A DNA stretch of 64,000 nucleotides from an uncultured Bacteroidales bacterium (GTDB lineage: Bacteria > Bacteroidota > Bacteroidia > Bacteroidales > P3), in NCBI GenBank assembly GCA_900317285.1, contig ONGA01000001.1, positions 1 to 64,000 of the forward strand. The letters are read 5' to 3'. Of this stretch, positions 41,894 through 51,500 are shown piece by piece (position 1 is the stretch's first letter; each line of letters begins with the position of its first letter). The notes beneath the pieces were generated by a model. That model was not told the origin of the DNA, did not search any database, and saw only the letters and a program-made list of their open reading frames with translations. The translations under genes and the position numbers were made by a program.

Positions 41894-44068
41894 ATGAAAA
41901 TTCGCACCTTAGTTATCGCCTTGGCGCTTTCCGTGATGCTTCCCAACACGGTGCGCGCCGACGAAGGCATGTGGCTTCTGAGCCTGATTGGCAAGAACTA
42001 CCAGGACATGCAGAAAGCCGGTTTCAAACTCACCCCCGAGGACATCTACAACATCAACCAGTCGTGCCTGAAAGACGCCATTGTGGGTCTGGGCAACGCA
42101 GGCCAGCCCTTCTGGCACTTCTGCACGGGTGAGATTATCAGCAGCAAGGGCCTGATGAGCACCAACCACCACTGCGGCTACGGCAAGCTGCAGGAGCACT
42201 CGACCGTAGAACACGACTATCTGCGCGACGGTTTCTGGGCCTACTCGATGGACCAGGAACTTCCCAACCCGGGTCTGACGGCATCGATTCTTGTACGCAT
42301 GGAGGATGTGACGGACAGAGTGAAGGAGGTTCTCAGCGACGAGATGAGCGAGACGGACCGCCAGGCTGCCATCGAGAAAGTGTGCACCGAGATTGAGGAG
42401 AAGGCTGTCGACGGCACGCAGTACAGTGCCAAAGTGAAACCCATGTTCAACGGCAACCAGTTCTTCCTGTTTGTGCACATCATCTACCGCGACGTGCGCC
42501 TTGTGGGTGCTCCCCCGTCGTCGATGGGCAAGTTCGGTGGCGACACTGACAACTGGGTCTGGCCGCGCCACACCTGCGACTTCTCGATGTTCCGCATCTA
42601 CACCGCCCCCGACGGCAGCCCCGCCGACTACAGCAAGGACAACGTGCCCCTGGAGCCGAAACACCACCTGCCCGTGAACGCTGGCGAAATCAACGACGGC
42701 GACTTTGCAATGGTGATGGGCTTCCCCGGCACCACCGACCACTTCCTGACGAGCTATGGCCTCGAGGAGACATTGAACATCACCAACAAGCTGCGCTATG
42801 AGATCCGCACCGTGAAAATCAACATCCTCCGCGAGGAAATGGCCGCCGACCAGGCCACGCGCATCAAATACGCTTCGAAGTATGCCTCGTGCTCGAACTA
42901 CTGGAAATACAGCTACGAGCAGAACAAGGCCCTCAAGGCACTGAACACCATGGGCGTGAAGAAAGAGGTGGAGAAGGAATACATGGATTGGGCCCGCAAG
43001 CAGAACAATCCCAAGTACCGTCGTGCCCTCGACCTGATACAACGCGGTTACGACCAGCGCAAGGAAATCGAAGCCGCCAACCAGTACATCGTCGAAGGAC
43101 TGCTGACCGGTCCGGAACTGTTGCTGCAGGCCGTGCGCGTATACAACAGCCTCGAAGCCTCCGACAACCCCGATTATGCCGCCTACCGCGACCAGATTAT
43201 CGACGGTCTGAAGACCCGCGGTGCCAACTTCTACAAAGACTACAACCAGCAGACCGAGAAGCGCGTTATGGCCGCCCTCTTTGCCCACGTCTACAAACAC
43301 ATGGACGCGAAGAACATGCCGGAATTCCTCGTCAATGCCGGCAAGAAATATAAAGGCAACTTCGAGAAATATGTCGAGGACATGTTCAAGAAGTCCATCT
43401 TTGCCAGCGAGGAGAGCTTCAACAAATTCATGGAGAAACCCAGCGTAAAGAAACTCGCCAAAGACCCCCTGTACCTGGCCGGACAGAGCGCCTACGACAA
43501 ATACATGGAGGTCAACCAGATGCTTCCCGCCGAAGTTGAAGAAGGCTTGCAGCGCGGCATCCGCGATTTCACCGACGGTATCCTCCAAATCAACAACGGC
43601 AAGAAACTCATGTCGCCCGACGCCAACTCGACCATCCGCCTGACCTACGGCAATGTAATGTCGTACCAGCCGCGCGACGGTGTGGACTACCACTACTACA
43701 CCACCATGAAGGGTGTCATCGAGAAAGAGGACCCCGACAATGCCGAGTTCAACGTGCCCGCACGTCTCAAAGAGCTCTACAACAAGAAAGAGTTCGGCAA
43801 ATACACCAACGCCAAAGGCGAACTTCCCACTTGCTTCATCACCAATAACGATATCACCGGCGGCAACAGCGGCTCTCCCGTCATCGACGGCCGCGGACGC
43901 CTCATCGGACTGGCCTTCGACGGCAACAGCGAGGCCATGAGCGGCGACATCGACTTTGAAGAGAACCTGCAGCGCTGCATCTGCCTCGACAGCCGCTACA
44001 TGCTGTGGGTCATCGACGTCTTCGCCGGTGCCAAAAACCTGATTGAGGAAATGGATATCGTGAGATAA
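41894..44068 (+). CDS. S46 family dipeptidyl-peptidase, DPP7 type
   Basis: The 724-residue protein starts with a signal peptide (TLVIALALSVMLPNTVRA) and DEGMWLL, the mature start typical of S46 peptidases. Catalytic motifs: MSTNHHCGYGKLQ (His, about residue 93), WPRHTCDFSMFRIY (Asp) and NDITGGNSGSPVIDGRGRLIG (Ser, about 659). The residue 18 positions after the catalytic Ser is Gly. This is the DPP7 state, whereas DPP11 has Arg there and prefers acidic P1 residues; preference for hydrophobic P1 is therefore expected. These periplasmic enzymes release dipeptides from oligopeptides for amino-acid catabolism, as in Porphyromonas. The gene has its own promoter and ends 13 nt before rpoN. Confidence 0.95.
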   Translation: MKIRTLVIALALSVMLPNTVRADEGMWLLSLIGKNYQDMQKAGFKLTPEDIYNINQSCLKDAIVGLGNAGQPFWHFCTGEIISSKGLMSTNHHCGYGKLQEHSTVEHDYLRDGFWAYSMDQELPNPGLTASILVRMEDVTDRVKEVLSDEMSETDRQAAIEKVCTEIEEKAVDGTQYSAKVKPMFNGNQFFLFVHIIYRDVRLVGAPPSSMGKFGGDTDNWVWPRHTCDFSMFRIYTAPDGSPADYSKDNVPLEPKHHLPVNAGEINDGDFAMVMGFPGTTDHFLTSYGLEETLNITNKLRYEIRTVKINILREEMAADQATRIKYASKYASCSNYWKYSYEQNKALKALNTMGVKKEVEKEYMDWARKQNNPKYRRALDLIQRGYDQRKEIEAANQYIVEGLLTGPELLLQAVRVYNSLEASDNPDYAAYRDQIIDGLKTRGANFYKDYNQQTEKRVMAALFAHVYKHMDAKNMPEFLVNAGKKYKGNFEKYVEDMFKKSIFASEESFNKFMEKPSVKKLAKDPLYLAGQSAYDKYMEVNQMLPAEVEEGLQRGIRDFTDGILQINNGKKLMSPDANSTIRLTYGNVMSYQPRDGVDYHYYTTMKGVIEKEDPDNAEFNVPARLKELYNKKEFGKYTNAKGELPTCFITNNDITGGNSGSPVIDGRGRLIGLAFDGNSEAMSGDIDFEENLQRCICLDSRYMLWVIDVFAGAKNLIEEMDIVR

Positions 44069-44081
44069 AACAGTTAATTCA

Positions 44082-46415
44082 GTGAAACAGATTCAGCGAC
44101 AGCAACTGCAGCAGAAGCTATCACCGCAACAGCTACAACTGATGCGGCTGCTGCAGTTGCCAGTCACTGAACTCGAACAAGCCATCAAGGAGGAAATCGA
44201 GAAAAATCCCCTCCTCGAGGCCGAAGCGCCTGCCGACGAAGACATCGACCGCATCGTCTCTGCCGACAACAACCGCTCGGACTGGGATACCGACGAGGAG
44301 GATTTCGACTACGACTACCGCGAACACGAGGAGCACGACCCCAATACACCGCGACGCGAATTCATCGTCGCCGACAGCCAGACCTTTGCCGACCGGCTTG
44401 CAGCGCAGCTCGTCACCAGAAACCTCGACGAACGGCAACGTCTCATTGCCGACGAACTTATCGGCTCGCTCGACGAGGCAGGCTATCTCGGTCGCGACCT
44501 TGCCCTCATTGCCAACGACATGGCATTCCGCCAAGGTATCGACACCTCACAGGAAGAGGTCCTCGCCGTGCTCCGCATCATCCAGAGTCTAGACCCTGCG
44601 GGCATCGGTGCACGCAGCCTGCAGGAATGCCTGCTACTGCAACTGGAAAGAATGACATCAGGAAATTCAGAACATTCCGATTACTCAGACATTCTTTCCA
44701 CCGCCACTGCCATCATACGCGACCATTTCGACGACTTCGCCAACCATCGCTACGAGCGCATCCGTGATGCACTCGGCATCGACGAGCAGCGTCTCAACGA
44801 TGCCGCCACCTTTATCCGCCACCTCAACCCCAAACCCGGCGGATCGGAAGCCGAAAGCGACATCGCCGCCACGGCTTTGACACCCGACATCGTCCTTCAC
44901 CAGCACGACGGAGAACTGCAGTTCTACATCAACGACGGTCACCTGCCGCAGCTCAGCCTCAACAGCTACTATACCGACATGCTGGCGGAAATGGAGAAGA
45001 ACGCCGCCCATGCCTCGCGCGGAGAGAAGGAAACCCTCGCCTTCCTACGCACCAAACAGAGCGATGCGCAAGGATTCATCGACCTTCTGCAGCAGCGGCA
45101 CGACACCATCACACGGGTGATGAAATACATCCTCCACCACCAAAAGCTGTTCCTTCTCACTGGCAATCCCACCCTCCTCATGCCGTTGCGCCAGCGCGAA
45201 GTGGCAGAAGCCACAGGACTCGACATTTCCACGGTGTCGCGCATGGCGAACAGCAAATACCTGCAGACCGATTTCGGCACCATCCCGCTGAAAGAGTGCT
45301 TTTCTCTCGGCATCGCCAACGACGAGGGTGAGGAAGTGTCGACAGAAAGCATCAAGCAGCGCCTCTCCGACGCCATACAGGCCGAGGACAAGCAGGCGCC
45401 CCTCTCCGACGACGCATTGGCACAAATGCTTAATGCACAAGGAATTCCTCTGGCCCGACGCACCGTGGCGAAATACCGTGAACAACTCGGGATCCCCGTG
45501 GCACGGCTGCGCAGGACGCTGATGCTGGCAATCCTGCTTCTTTCTGGCATCGTCACCGGACAAGGTCAGGTGTCCTACTACGACTCGCTCATCGCCGTAC
45601 GTCTGGAAAAGGCCAAACGCCAAAGCACCCCGAAGACTGAGGCGAAGAAGCCCGAAACTCCCAAAGCGGCAGTGGGCAAGAAAGCCGCCTCCCCAACAGA
45701 CAACACATCCAATAAAAGCGTCGAGACCGCCGTCGCACCGACCTCTTCTTTGGAGGCTTACATGGTTCCTCTTTGGTACGACGCCTTCCCTTCGTACCGT
45801 GTCAACCCCCTCGGACGCACCCGTCTCGACAATCTGCCAGACGAAATCAACATCAAGCTGGTGTCCGACTCCTCCGACTTCTGTTTCCCCATCAAAAAGC
45901 CTAAAACTTCCAACTACGGTTGGCGATGGCAACGCGGACATCACGGCGTCGACATTGGTCTGAATACCGGGGATCCCATCCGCGCCGCTTTCAGCGGTGT
46001 AGTGCGCGTAGCGACACGCATGGGAGGCTACGGCAACTGCATCGTCATACGCCATCCCAACGGGCTCGAAACGCTCTACGGACACCTCTCCAAAATCAAC
46101 GTCAAACCCAACCAGGAGATTGCTGCCGGCGACATCATAGGACTCGGTGGCAACACCGGAAACTCCACCGGACCGCACCTCCACTTCGAATGTCGATTCC
46201 TCTACCAGACATTCGACCCGGAATGGATTCTCGATTTCACCAATTACACTCTCCGCACCCGTCGGCTACACCTCGACAAAAGCTACTTCGGAATCCATCA
46301 GCCCCGAAAAGGGCAAACCCTTGACTACAAAGCCGACCAAAGCATCATCAAAGAAACCAAGAAAGGGAAGAAGCGCAACAGCAATCCCCCCGCATACAAT
46401 ATCAACGACTTTTAA
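44082..46415 (+). CDS. rpoN: sigma-54 (RpoN) fused in frame to an M23 peptidase
   Basis: One 777-codon frame carries two proteins. Residues 1-480 are sigma-54: the glutamine-rich activator region (KQIQRQQLQQKLSPQQLQLM), core-binding region, HTH (LRQREVAEATGLDISTVSRM, near 370) and RpoN box (ARRTVAKYREQLGIP, about 458-472). Directly after LRR comes a hydrophobic stretch TLMLAILLLSGIVTG (479-493), a Lys/Pro/Thr-rich linker and a complete M23/LytM domain with HHGVDIG (about 620) and GPHLHFE (about 697), the zinc ligands of an active endopeptidase. Normally these would be separate genes. Read as one, the product would be a sigma factor anchored in the inner membrane with a periplasmic wall hydrolase. 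GTG at 45498 or ATG at 45522 could start the peptidase separately. A single-base indel would also separate the genes, so the fusion needs confirmation. Confidence 0.85.
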   Translation: MKQIQRQQLQQKLSPQQLQLMRLLQLPVTELEQAIKEEIEKNPLLEAEAPADEDIDRIVSADNNRSDWDTDEEDFDYDYREHEEHDPNTPRREFIVADSQTFADRLAAQLVTRNLDERQRLIADELIGSLDEAGYLGRDLALIANDMAFRQGIDTSQEEVLAVLRIIQSLDPAGIGARSLQECLLLQLERMTSGNSEHSDYSDILSTATAIIRDHFDDFANHRYERIRDALGIDEQRLNDAATFIRHLNPKPGGSEAESDIAATALTPDIVLHQHDGELQFYINDGHLPQLSLNSYYTDMLAEMEKNAAHASRGEKETLAFLRTKQSDAQGFIDLLQQRHDTITRVMKYILHHQKLFLLTGNPTLLMPLRQREVAEATGLDISTVSRMANSKYLQTDFGTIPLKECFSLGIANDEGEEVSTESIKQRLSDAIQAEDKQAPLSDDALAQMLNAQGIPLARRTVAKYREQLGIPVARLRRTLMLAILLLSGIVTGQGQVSYYDSLIAVRLEKAKRQSTPKTEAKKPETPKAAVGKKAASPTDNTSNKSVETAVAPTSSLEAYMVPLWYDAFPSYRVNPLGRTRLDNLPDEINIKLVSDSSDFCFPIKKPKTSNYGWRWQRGHHGVDIGLNTGDPIRAAFSGVVRVATRMGGYGNCIVIRHPNGLETLYGHLSKINVKPNQEIAAGDIIGLGGNTGNSTGPHLHFECRFLYQTFDPEWILDFTNYTLRTRRLHLDKSYFGIHQPRKGQTLDYKADQSIIKETKKGKKRNSNPPAYNINDF
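44664..44694. repeat. 9-bp array inside rpoN
   Basis: AATTCAGAA, CATTCCGAT, TACTCAGAC, ATTC in 9-nt phase encodes SEHSDYSD in the sigma-54 core-binding region. Its reverse complement matches the array in the DUF4159 gene at 21 of 24 positions. Confidence 0.7.
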
Positions 46416-46419
46416 GACA

Positions 46420-46905
46420 ATGAAAAAGACCAATCTCTCTGAATACGATTCCACGGCAGTGCCCGACGGCAACGGCTACCGCATCGGCGTCATCGCCGCC
46501 GAATGGAACCCGGAAGTGACCGGTGCCCTCCTGAAAGGCGCCGTCGACACCCTACGTGAACACGGCGTAAAAGAAGAAAACATCCTGGTACGCCATGTGC
46601 CCGGCACATTCGAGCTCTCCTCGGCAGCCGACATGATGCTCCGCCACCAGAATCCCGACGCCGTCATCTGCATCGGATGCGTTATCCAAGGCGAAACACG
46701 CCACTTCGAGTTCATCTGCCAGGCTGTGTCGCAGGGCATCACCAACGTGGCTCTCAAACACGAACGTCCCGTCATCTTCAGTGTCCTGACCACCGACACC
46801 ATGCAGCAGGCCCTCGACCGTGCTGGCGGAAAACACGGCAACAAAGGCATCGAGGGTGCCGTCACCGCCCTCAAAATGATTGCCTACCGACAATCACTCC
46901 TCTAG
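46420..46905 (+). CDS. ribH: 6,7-dimethyl-8-ribityllumazine synthase
   Basis: From ATG 46420 the protein is 161 residues. Lumazine synthase motifs are clear: IGVIAAEWNPEVTGALLKGA, VRHVPGTFELSSAADMM, DAVICIGCVIQGETRHFEFI, HERPVIFSVLTTDTMQQALD and AGGKHGNKGIEGAVTALKM (the GNKG phosphate loop). It condenses ribityl-aminouracil with dihydroxybutanone phosphate in riboflavin synthesis and assembles as a capsid-like oligomer. The frame is open upstream, but the start is set by family length and by the rpoN-M23 stop at 46413-46415, four bases before. Followed 17 nt later by fmt. Confidence 0.96.
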   Translation: MKKTNLSEYDSTAVPDGNGYRIGVIAAEWNPEVTGALLKGAVDTLREHGVKEENILVRHVPGTFELSSAADMMLRHQNPDAVICIGCVIQGETRHFEFICQAVSQGITNVALKHERPVIFSVLTTDTMQQALDRAGGKHGNKGIEGAVTALKMIAYRQSLL

Positions 46906-46922
46906 CAAATGCTTTCTAAACC

Positions 46923-47858
46923 ATGCGAATAGTCTATTTCGGAACCCCGGAATTTGCCGTCGAAAGCCTCGACGCCATCATGCAATCCAGCCACAAGGTG
47001 GCGGCGGTGGTCACCGTCCCCGACCGGCAAGCCGGACGTGGGCAGAAAATCATCTACAGCGCCGTCAAGCAGTATGCCCTTGACCACAACCTGCCCCTGC
47101 TGCAGCCCGAGAAACTGCGCGAACCCAATTTTCTGGAAAAACTGCGTTCCTTTGCCGCCGACATGTTCGTCGTGGTGGCTTTCCGCATGCTTCCCGAAGC
47201 GGTATGGAACATGCCGCCCCACGGCACATTCAATCTCCATGCCTCTCTCCTCCCCCGCTACCGCGGCGCAGCGCCCATCAACTGGGCCATCATCAACGGA
47301 GACTCGGAAACTGGTGTCACCACCTTCCTCCTAAACCATCAAATCGACGAAGGGAAGATTCTCCTCCAGGAGCGCACCGCCATCACGCCTAACGACAATG
47401 CCGGCACCCTGCACGACCGACTCGCTGCCATGGGACGAACCCTCGTGGTACGCACCCTCGACGGCATCGAGCAAGGCACCCTGACGCCGCATGAGCAAAC
47501 AGGCACCGCCACCGCAGCACCCAAGATTTTCAAGGAAGATACCCGCATCGATTTCCACCGTCCCGCACAGCAGGTCGTCGACTTCATCCGCGGTCTCTCA
47601 CCCTACCCTGCCGCCACCCTGTCGCTCCAGAACCCCAAGGGCGAGATCATTCCCTTCAAAATATTCGAAGCCAACGCCGAAACCTCTTCAGGGAGCATCC
47701 CGGGAGCCCTTTTCAGCGACGGAAAGAGGGTCATAAAAATAGGAACAGCTGACGGATTTATCAACATTTTGTGCCTGCAAATGAGCGGGAAACGAAAAAA
47801 TAGCACAAAAGAGTTTCTTTTAGGAAATAATATAAGTGATTGGAAATTAGCAGAATAG
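46923..47858 (+). CDS. fmt: methionyl-tRNA formyltransferase
   Basis: The 311-residue protein starts MRIVYFGTPEFAVESLDAI and has AVVTVPDRQAGRGQKI, the catalytic loop LHASLLPRYRGAAPINWAII (formyl-folate site) and ETGVTTFLLNHQIDEGKIL. A C-terminal OB-like domain (DFIRGLSPYPAATLSL) follows. It formylates initiator Met-tRNA. Length is normal; the final segment GKRKNSTKEFLLGN is basic as in tRNA-binding tails. Likely cotranscribed with ribH. Confidence 0.97.
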   Translation: MRIVYFGTPEFAVESLDAIMQSSHKVAAVVTVPDRQAGRGQKIIYSAVKQYALDHNLPLLQPEKLREPNFLEKLRSFAADMFVVVAFRMLPEAVWNMPPHGTFNLHASLLPRYRGAAPINWAIINGDSETGVTTFLLNHQIDEGKILLQERTAITPNDNAGTLHDRLAAMGRTLVVRTLDGIEQGTLTPHEQTGTATAAPKIFKEDTRIDFHRPAQQVVDFIRGLSPYPAATLSLQNPKGEIIPFKIFEANAETSSGSIPGALFSDGKRVIKIGTADGFINILCLQMSGKRKNSTKEFLLGNNISDWKLAE

Positions 47859-47899
47859 AATATTGCCCGTAAGAAAAGGTTAAAAAAATCAAAAAAAAA

Positions 47900-47932
47900 T
47901 TTGGTGTGGATAAAAAATTATTCATATATTTG
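47900..47932 (+). promoter_or_regulatory. promoter of the HU gene
   Basis: TTTG (47900-47903), 21 nt, TATATTTG (47925-47932): full consensus match, 44 nt before the ATG at 47977. Confidence 0.8.
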
Positions 47933-47976
47933 CATCGTCAAAATCAAATGATTATTAACCTTTAAACATTATCAGC

Positions 47977-48240
47977 ATGAACAAAACCGAACTTGTTAAC
48001 GCAATGGCCGAAAAGACCGGCATGACCAAAGTCGCCGCCAAACAGGCAATGACCGCTTGCTTCGACAGCATTCAGGAGCAGCTCAAGAAAGGCGAGAAAG
48101 TGACCCTTATCGGCTTCGGCACCTTCAGCGTTGTGAAGCGTAAAGCCCGCACCGCCAAGAACCCCCGCACCGGCAAAGCCGTCAAAGTGCCCGCCAAGAA
48201 GGTCGCCAAATTCAAAGCCGGCAGCAACCTGCTCAAATAG
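47977..48240 (+). CDS. HU family DNA-binding protein
   Basis: The 87-residue protein is a classic HU: MNKTELVNAMAEKTGMTKVA helices, KVTLIGFGTFSVVKRKARTA saddle, and the beta-arm and tail KNPRTGKAVKVPAKKVAKFK. It bends DNA as a dimer and compacts the nucleoid. Strong promoter upstream, terminator 25 nt downstream, so it is a single-gene unit with expected high expression. The longer antisense frames here are shadows. Confidence 0.97.
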   Translation: MNKTELVNAMAEKTGMTKVAAKQAMTACFDSIQEQLKKGEKVTLIGFGTFSVVKRKARTAKNPRTGKAVKVPAKKVAKFKAGSNLLK

Positions 48241-48264
48241 TACAGCAGTAGCGCCAAGCATTTA

Positions 48265-48289
48265 GAGGACAGGTCTGAGACCTGCCCTC
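48265..48289 (+). terminator. intrinsic terminator after HU
   Basis: GAGGACAGGTC and GACCTGCCCTC arms (one mismatch) around a TGA loop, followed by TTCTTTTATT. Confidence 0.85.
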
Positions 48290-48369
48290 TTCTTTTATTC
48301 CATTAGACACTCACTACAAGCATCTTACATAGGGAACCATACTTTTATTGCAACACTTTTTCAAAAAAA

Positions 48370-48401
48370 GTTGCAAAAGATATTTTTATTTCATATACTT
48401 G
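48370..48401 (+). promoter_or_regulatory. promoter of the giant T9SS gene
   Basis: TTG (48371-48373), 20 nt, TATACTTG (48394-48401); one mismatch in the -7 box. The ATG at 48517 is 116 nt away, leaving a long leader. Confidence 0.6.
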
Positions 48402-48516
48402 CATTTGATGGGGAAGCCTTCTTTTCACCAGAAGTGCTTATACCCAAAAGATTAGGACAAAAAGGACATTTTATAAACTGAATCTTATAATAAAAATATC
48501 TAAACATATCCACGCT

Positions 48517-51500
48517 ATGAAAAAAATGTTTAGACGATTGATAATGGCAACCCTGCTCTCAACCCCGACAGGCTTATGGGGGCAGAGCGTAGTGAACAGC
48601 TATCCTTATACTTGTGGTTTCGAGACTGAAGCAGAAGCCAGCCAATGGCAGTTGGTGAACTCCAATAACAACGCCTGGGTGATAGGCACAGCCACACAGC
48701 ATGCCGGCCAACGGAGCCTCTACATCTCCGATGATGCTGGCGAGAACAACGCCTACACCAACATAGCGGCATCGGCATCGTATGCCTACTTGACGCTGTA
48801 CATGGAATCCACCTCCGACTATGAGATCAGTTTCGATTGGCAAGGCTACGGCGAGAGCAACTACGACTACATGCGGGCATGGATAGTACCCGAAGAATAC
48901 CTGCTATCCGCCAATGTGCTCCCCAACGGCGGCTCGGTGACCTCATCCTCACAGCTGTCGACAAACGCCACCTACAATCCTCCCACAGCCATCGACCTCG
49001 CCAACGGAAAGATTAACCAGAGCAGCGTATGGAGACACCTTGAGTCACATGTTAGTGTCGCCACCAGCGGCTACTATAAATTGGTCCTGATGTGGGCGAA
49101 CGATGCCTCTCTGGGCAGCAATCCCCCTGCAGCCATCGACCAGGTAAAAATCAGGGCAATTCCCTGCCGCAGCGTCACCAACCTCCGCATCGCGGCTGTC
49201 GGAGCGGAATCGGTCACCTTGTCGTGGAACGCCTCTCCCAGCAACCCCGAACGCTATATCATCAACTATTCCAACAGCGGCTACGCCGAAACCACCGATA
49301 CAAGCATCGTTATCGGAGATCTCGATCCCAACACACAATACTCCTTTGAAGTGTTGGCACAGTGCTCGTCCGAATCCCGTTCTCTCTCCGCCGCAATAGA
49401 TGTACACACAGCCTGCGCCGCAAGGGATCTTCCTTACACCGTCGACTTCGAAAGCGACCTGAACGACGAAACCTACACGCTACCCTACTGCTGGAACAGA
49501 CTGGTTGTCGGCAATCCCTACTACGACCACTATCCCTATGTCTACGAAGATTATTCCCAGTACAGCTATTCCGGAGAGAATGCGCTCTACTACTACGCCT
49601 ATAGTTCCAACTACTATGCCGACACTGTTCTGATGGTGTTGCCACAGGTCAACGTCGAAGAATTCCCGATGATAAACAACCAGATTGTCTTCTGGGGTCA
49701 GACCTCCTCCTACTATGGCAACCTGGTGAAACTCATCGTGGGTACCATGAGCAACCCCAGCGACATACACTCCTTCGTCCCGGGGCGTGAGATTACCTTT
49801 GCCTCCGACGAATACACCGAACTGAAAGCCCCCCTCTCCCCCCAGCGCGAGACCTCTAACGCCTTCCCCGCCATCATGATGCTGAAGCCCACCTCCGGCA
49901 GCATCTCGATGTATATCGACGATGTGACGGTGCGCGTGGCTCCCGACTGCGACTATCCCTCCGCCTTCCGCAGCACCGGCCGCACCTCCAACTCCATCGA
50001 CCTGGATTGGTTCAACACCTGCATCAATCCCACGCAATGGCTGCTCGAAATAAGCCACAACGGTGACACCTCCACTCTAGTGTTGGACGACAACGAGGTA
50101 TCGTACACCATCGTCGACTCCTCCTATGCCAACCCCCGCATGGGTGCTTTGGTGCGCTATACCCTCGAGGGTCTCACCCACAACACCACCTACAACATCC
50201 GCCTCCGCTGCATCAGCGGCAACGATACCACCGGTTGGGCGCAGAATCCCCTGCGAGTGAGAACCAGCAACACCGAGAGCGACATTCTCGCATTCGAGCT
50301 TTATGATGACGAAATTCGCCGTGGCGATGCCATCATCGACTCTGTCGAGCACCGCGTCACCGTCCCCATCTACTACACCGAAAGTCTCGAGGATTCCTGG
50401 GGCAACTTCACGCTCTCCGACTATGCCGAGATGTTCCTCTTCGATGGCGACGAACTCATCGACATCTACAGTTTCTACAACCTCCTTGAATATGCAGAGC
50501 CGAATGTATCGCTATATGTCCGCGTCATGGCCGAGGACGGCGAGAACTACACCGACTGGGAGATTATCTTCGAGACCGAAGCATGCTCCTCGCCCCGCAA
50601 TCTTGAGGTGGAGCCCGGACGCACCTTCCTGCACGCCTTCTGGACCAACCTCGACCCCTCCGTGCTAGGCTATGCCGCCATCTGCAGCCCCGTGCCGCTC
50701 GACTCCGCAGCCCTCGCCAACGCCGAATACATTGAGGTCAATGCCGACGAGTACACCTTCACAGGTCTCGAACGCGAAACCCTCTACCATATCTACCTCC
50801 GCTCGCTGTGCGCCACCGACAACTCCAGCTGGGTTAACGCCGATATCCGCACCGTGGGCCTGGTTTTCTGCGACACCGTGGTCATCGCCAACGACACCCT
50901 GCAGAACAGCCACGTCCCCATGTACAGCGACGCGCAGGACAACCACTATCGCATGCAGGCCGTCTACCCGGCATCCATGCTGAAAGACCTCAAGGGCGAA
51001 GAACTGCGCAACCTCACCTTCTTCCCGGTGGGCACCTCCGTGGGTGAAGAGGGCGACTGGGCAGGCCCCCTTGGCAATGTCTTCACTGTCAAACTGGCTA
51101 CAACCACCCAGAACGATGTCTCCCGCAACTGGGTCAACGGCGATGCCGTCACCGTCTTCCACGGCACCATCGCCACCGTCACCCCCGAGGGAGGCATGAC
51201 GTTCACCTTCAACACCCCCTTCACCTACACCGGCGGCAACCTCGTGGTGGAACTCCTGAGTGAGCATGCCAAGCAGTACTCCGAGTGTCCCTTCTACGGC
51301 ACCGCACGCACTGGTGCCAGCCGTCATGAATACGGCAACAGCTACCTGACCGGCGCCGGCATCGACGAGGACTTCCTTCCCAAGTTCATGACCGCCCTGT
51401 GTGTCAACGACACCGCCTGCCCCACTGTGAGGAACGTCACTTTCAGCGACATCGACGAGCATGACGTCACCATCAGCTGGACCGCCTCCGACGGCGACTA

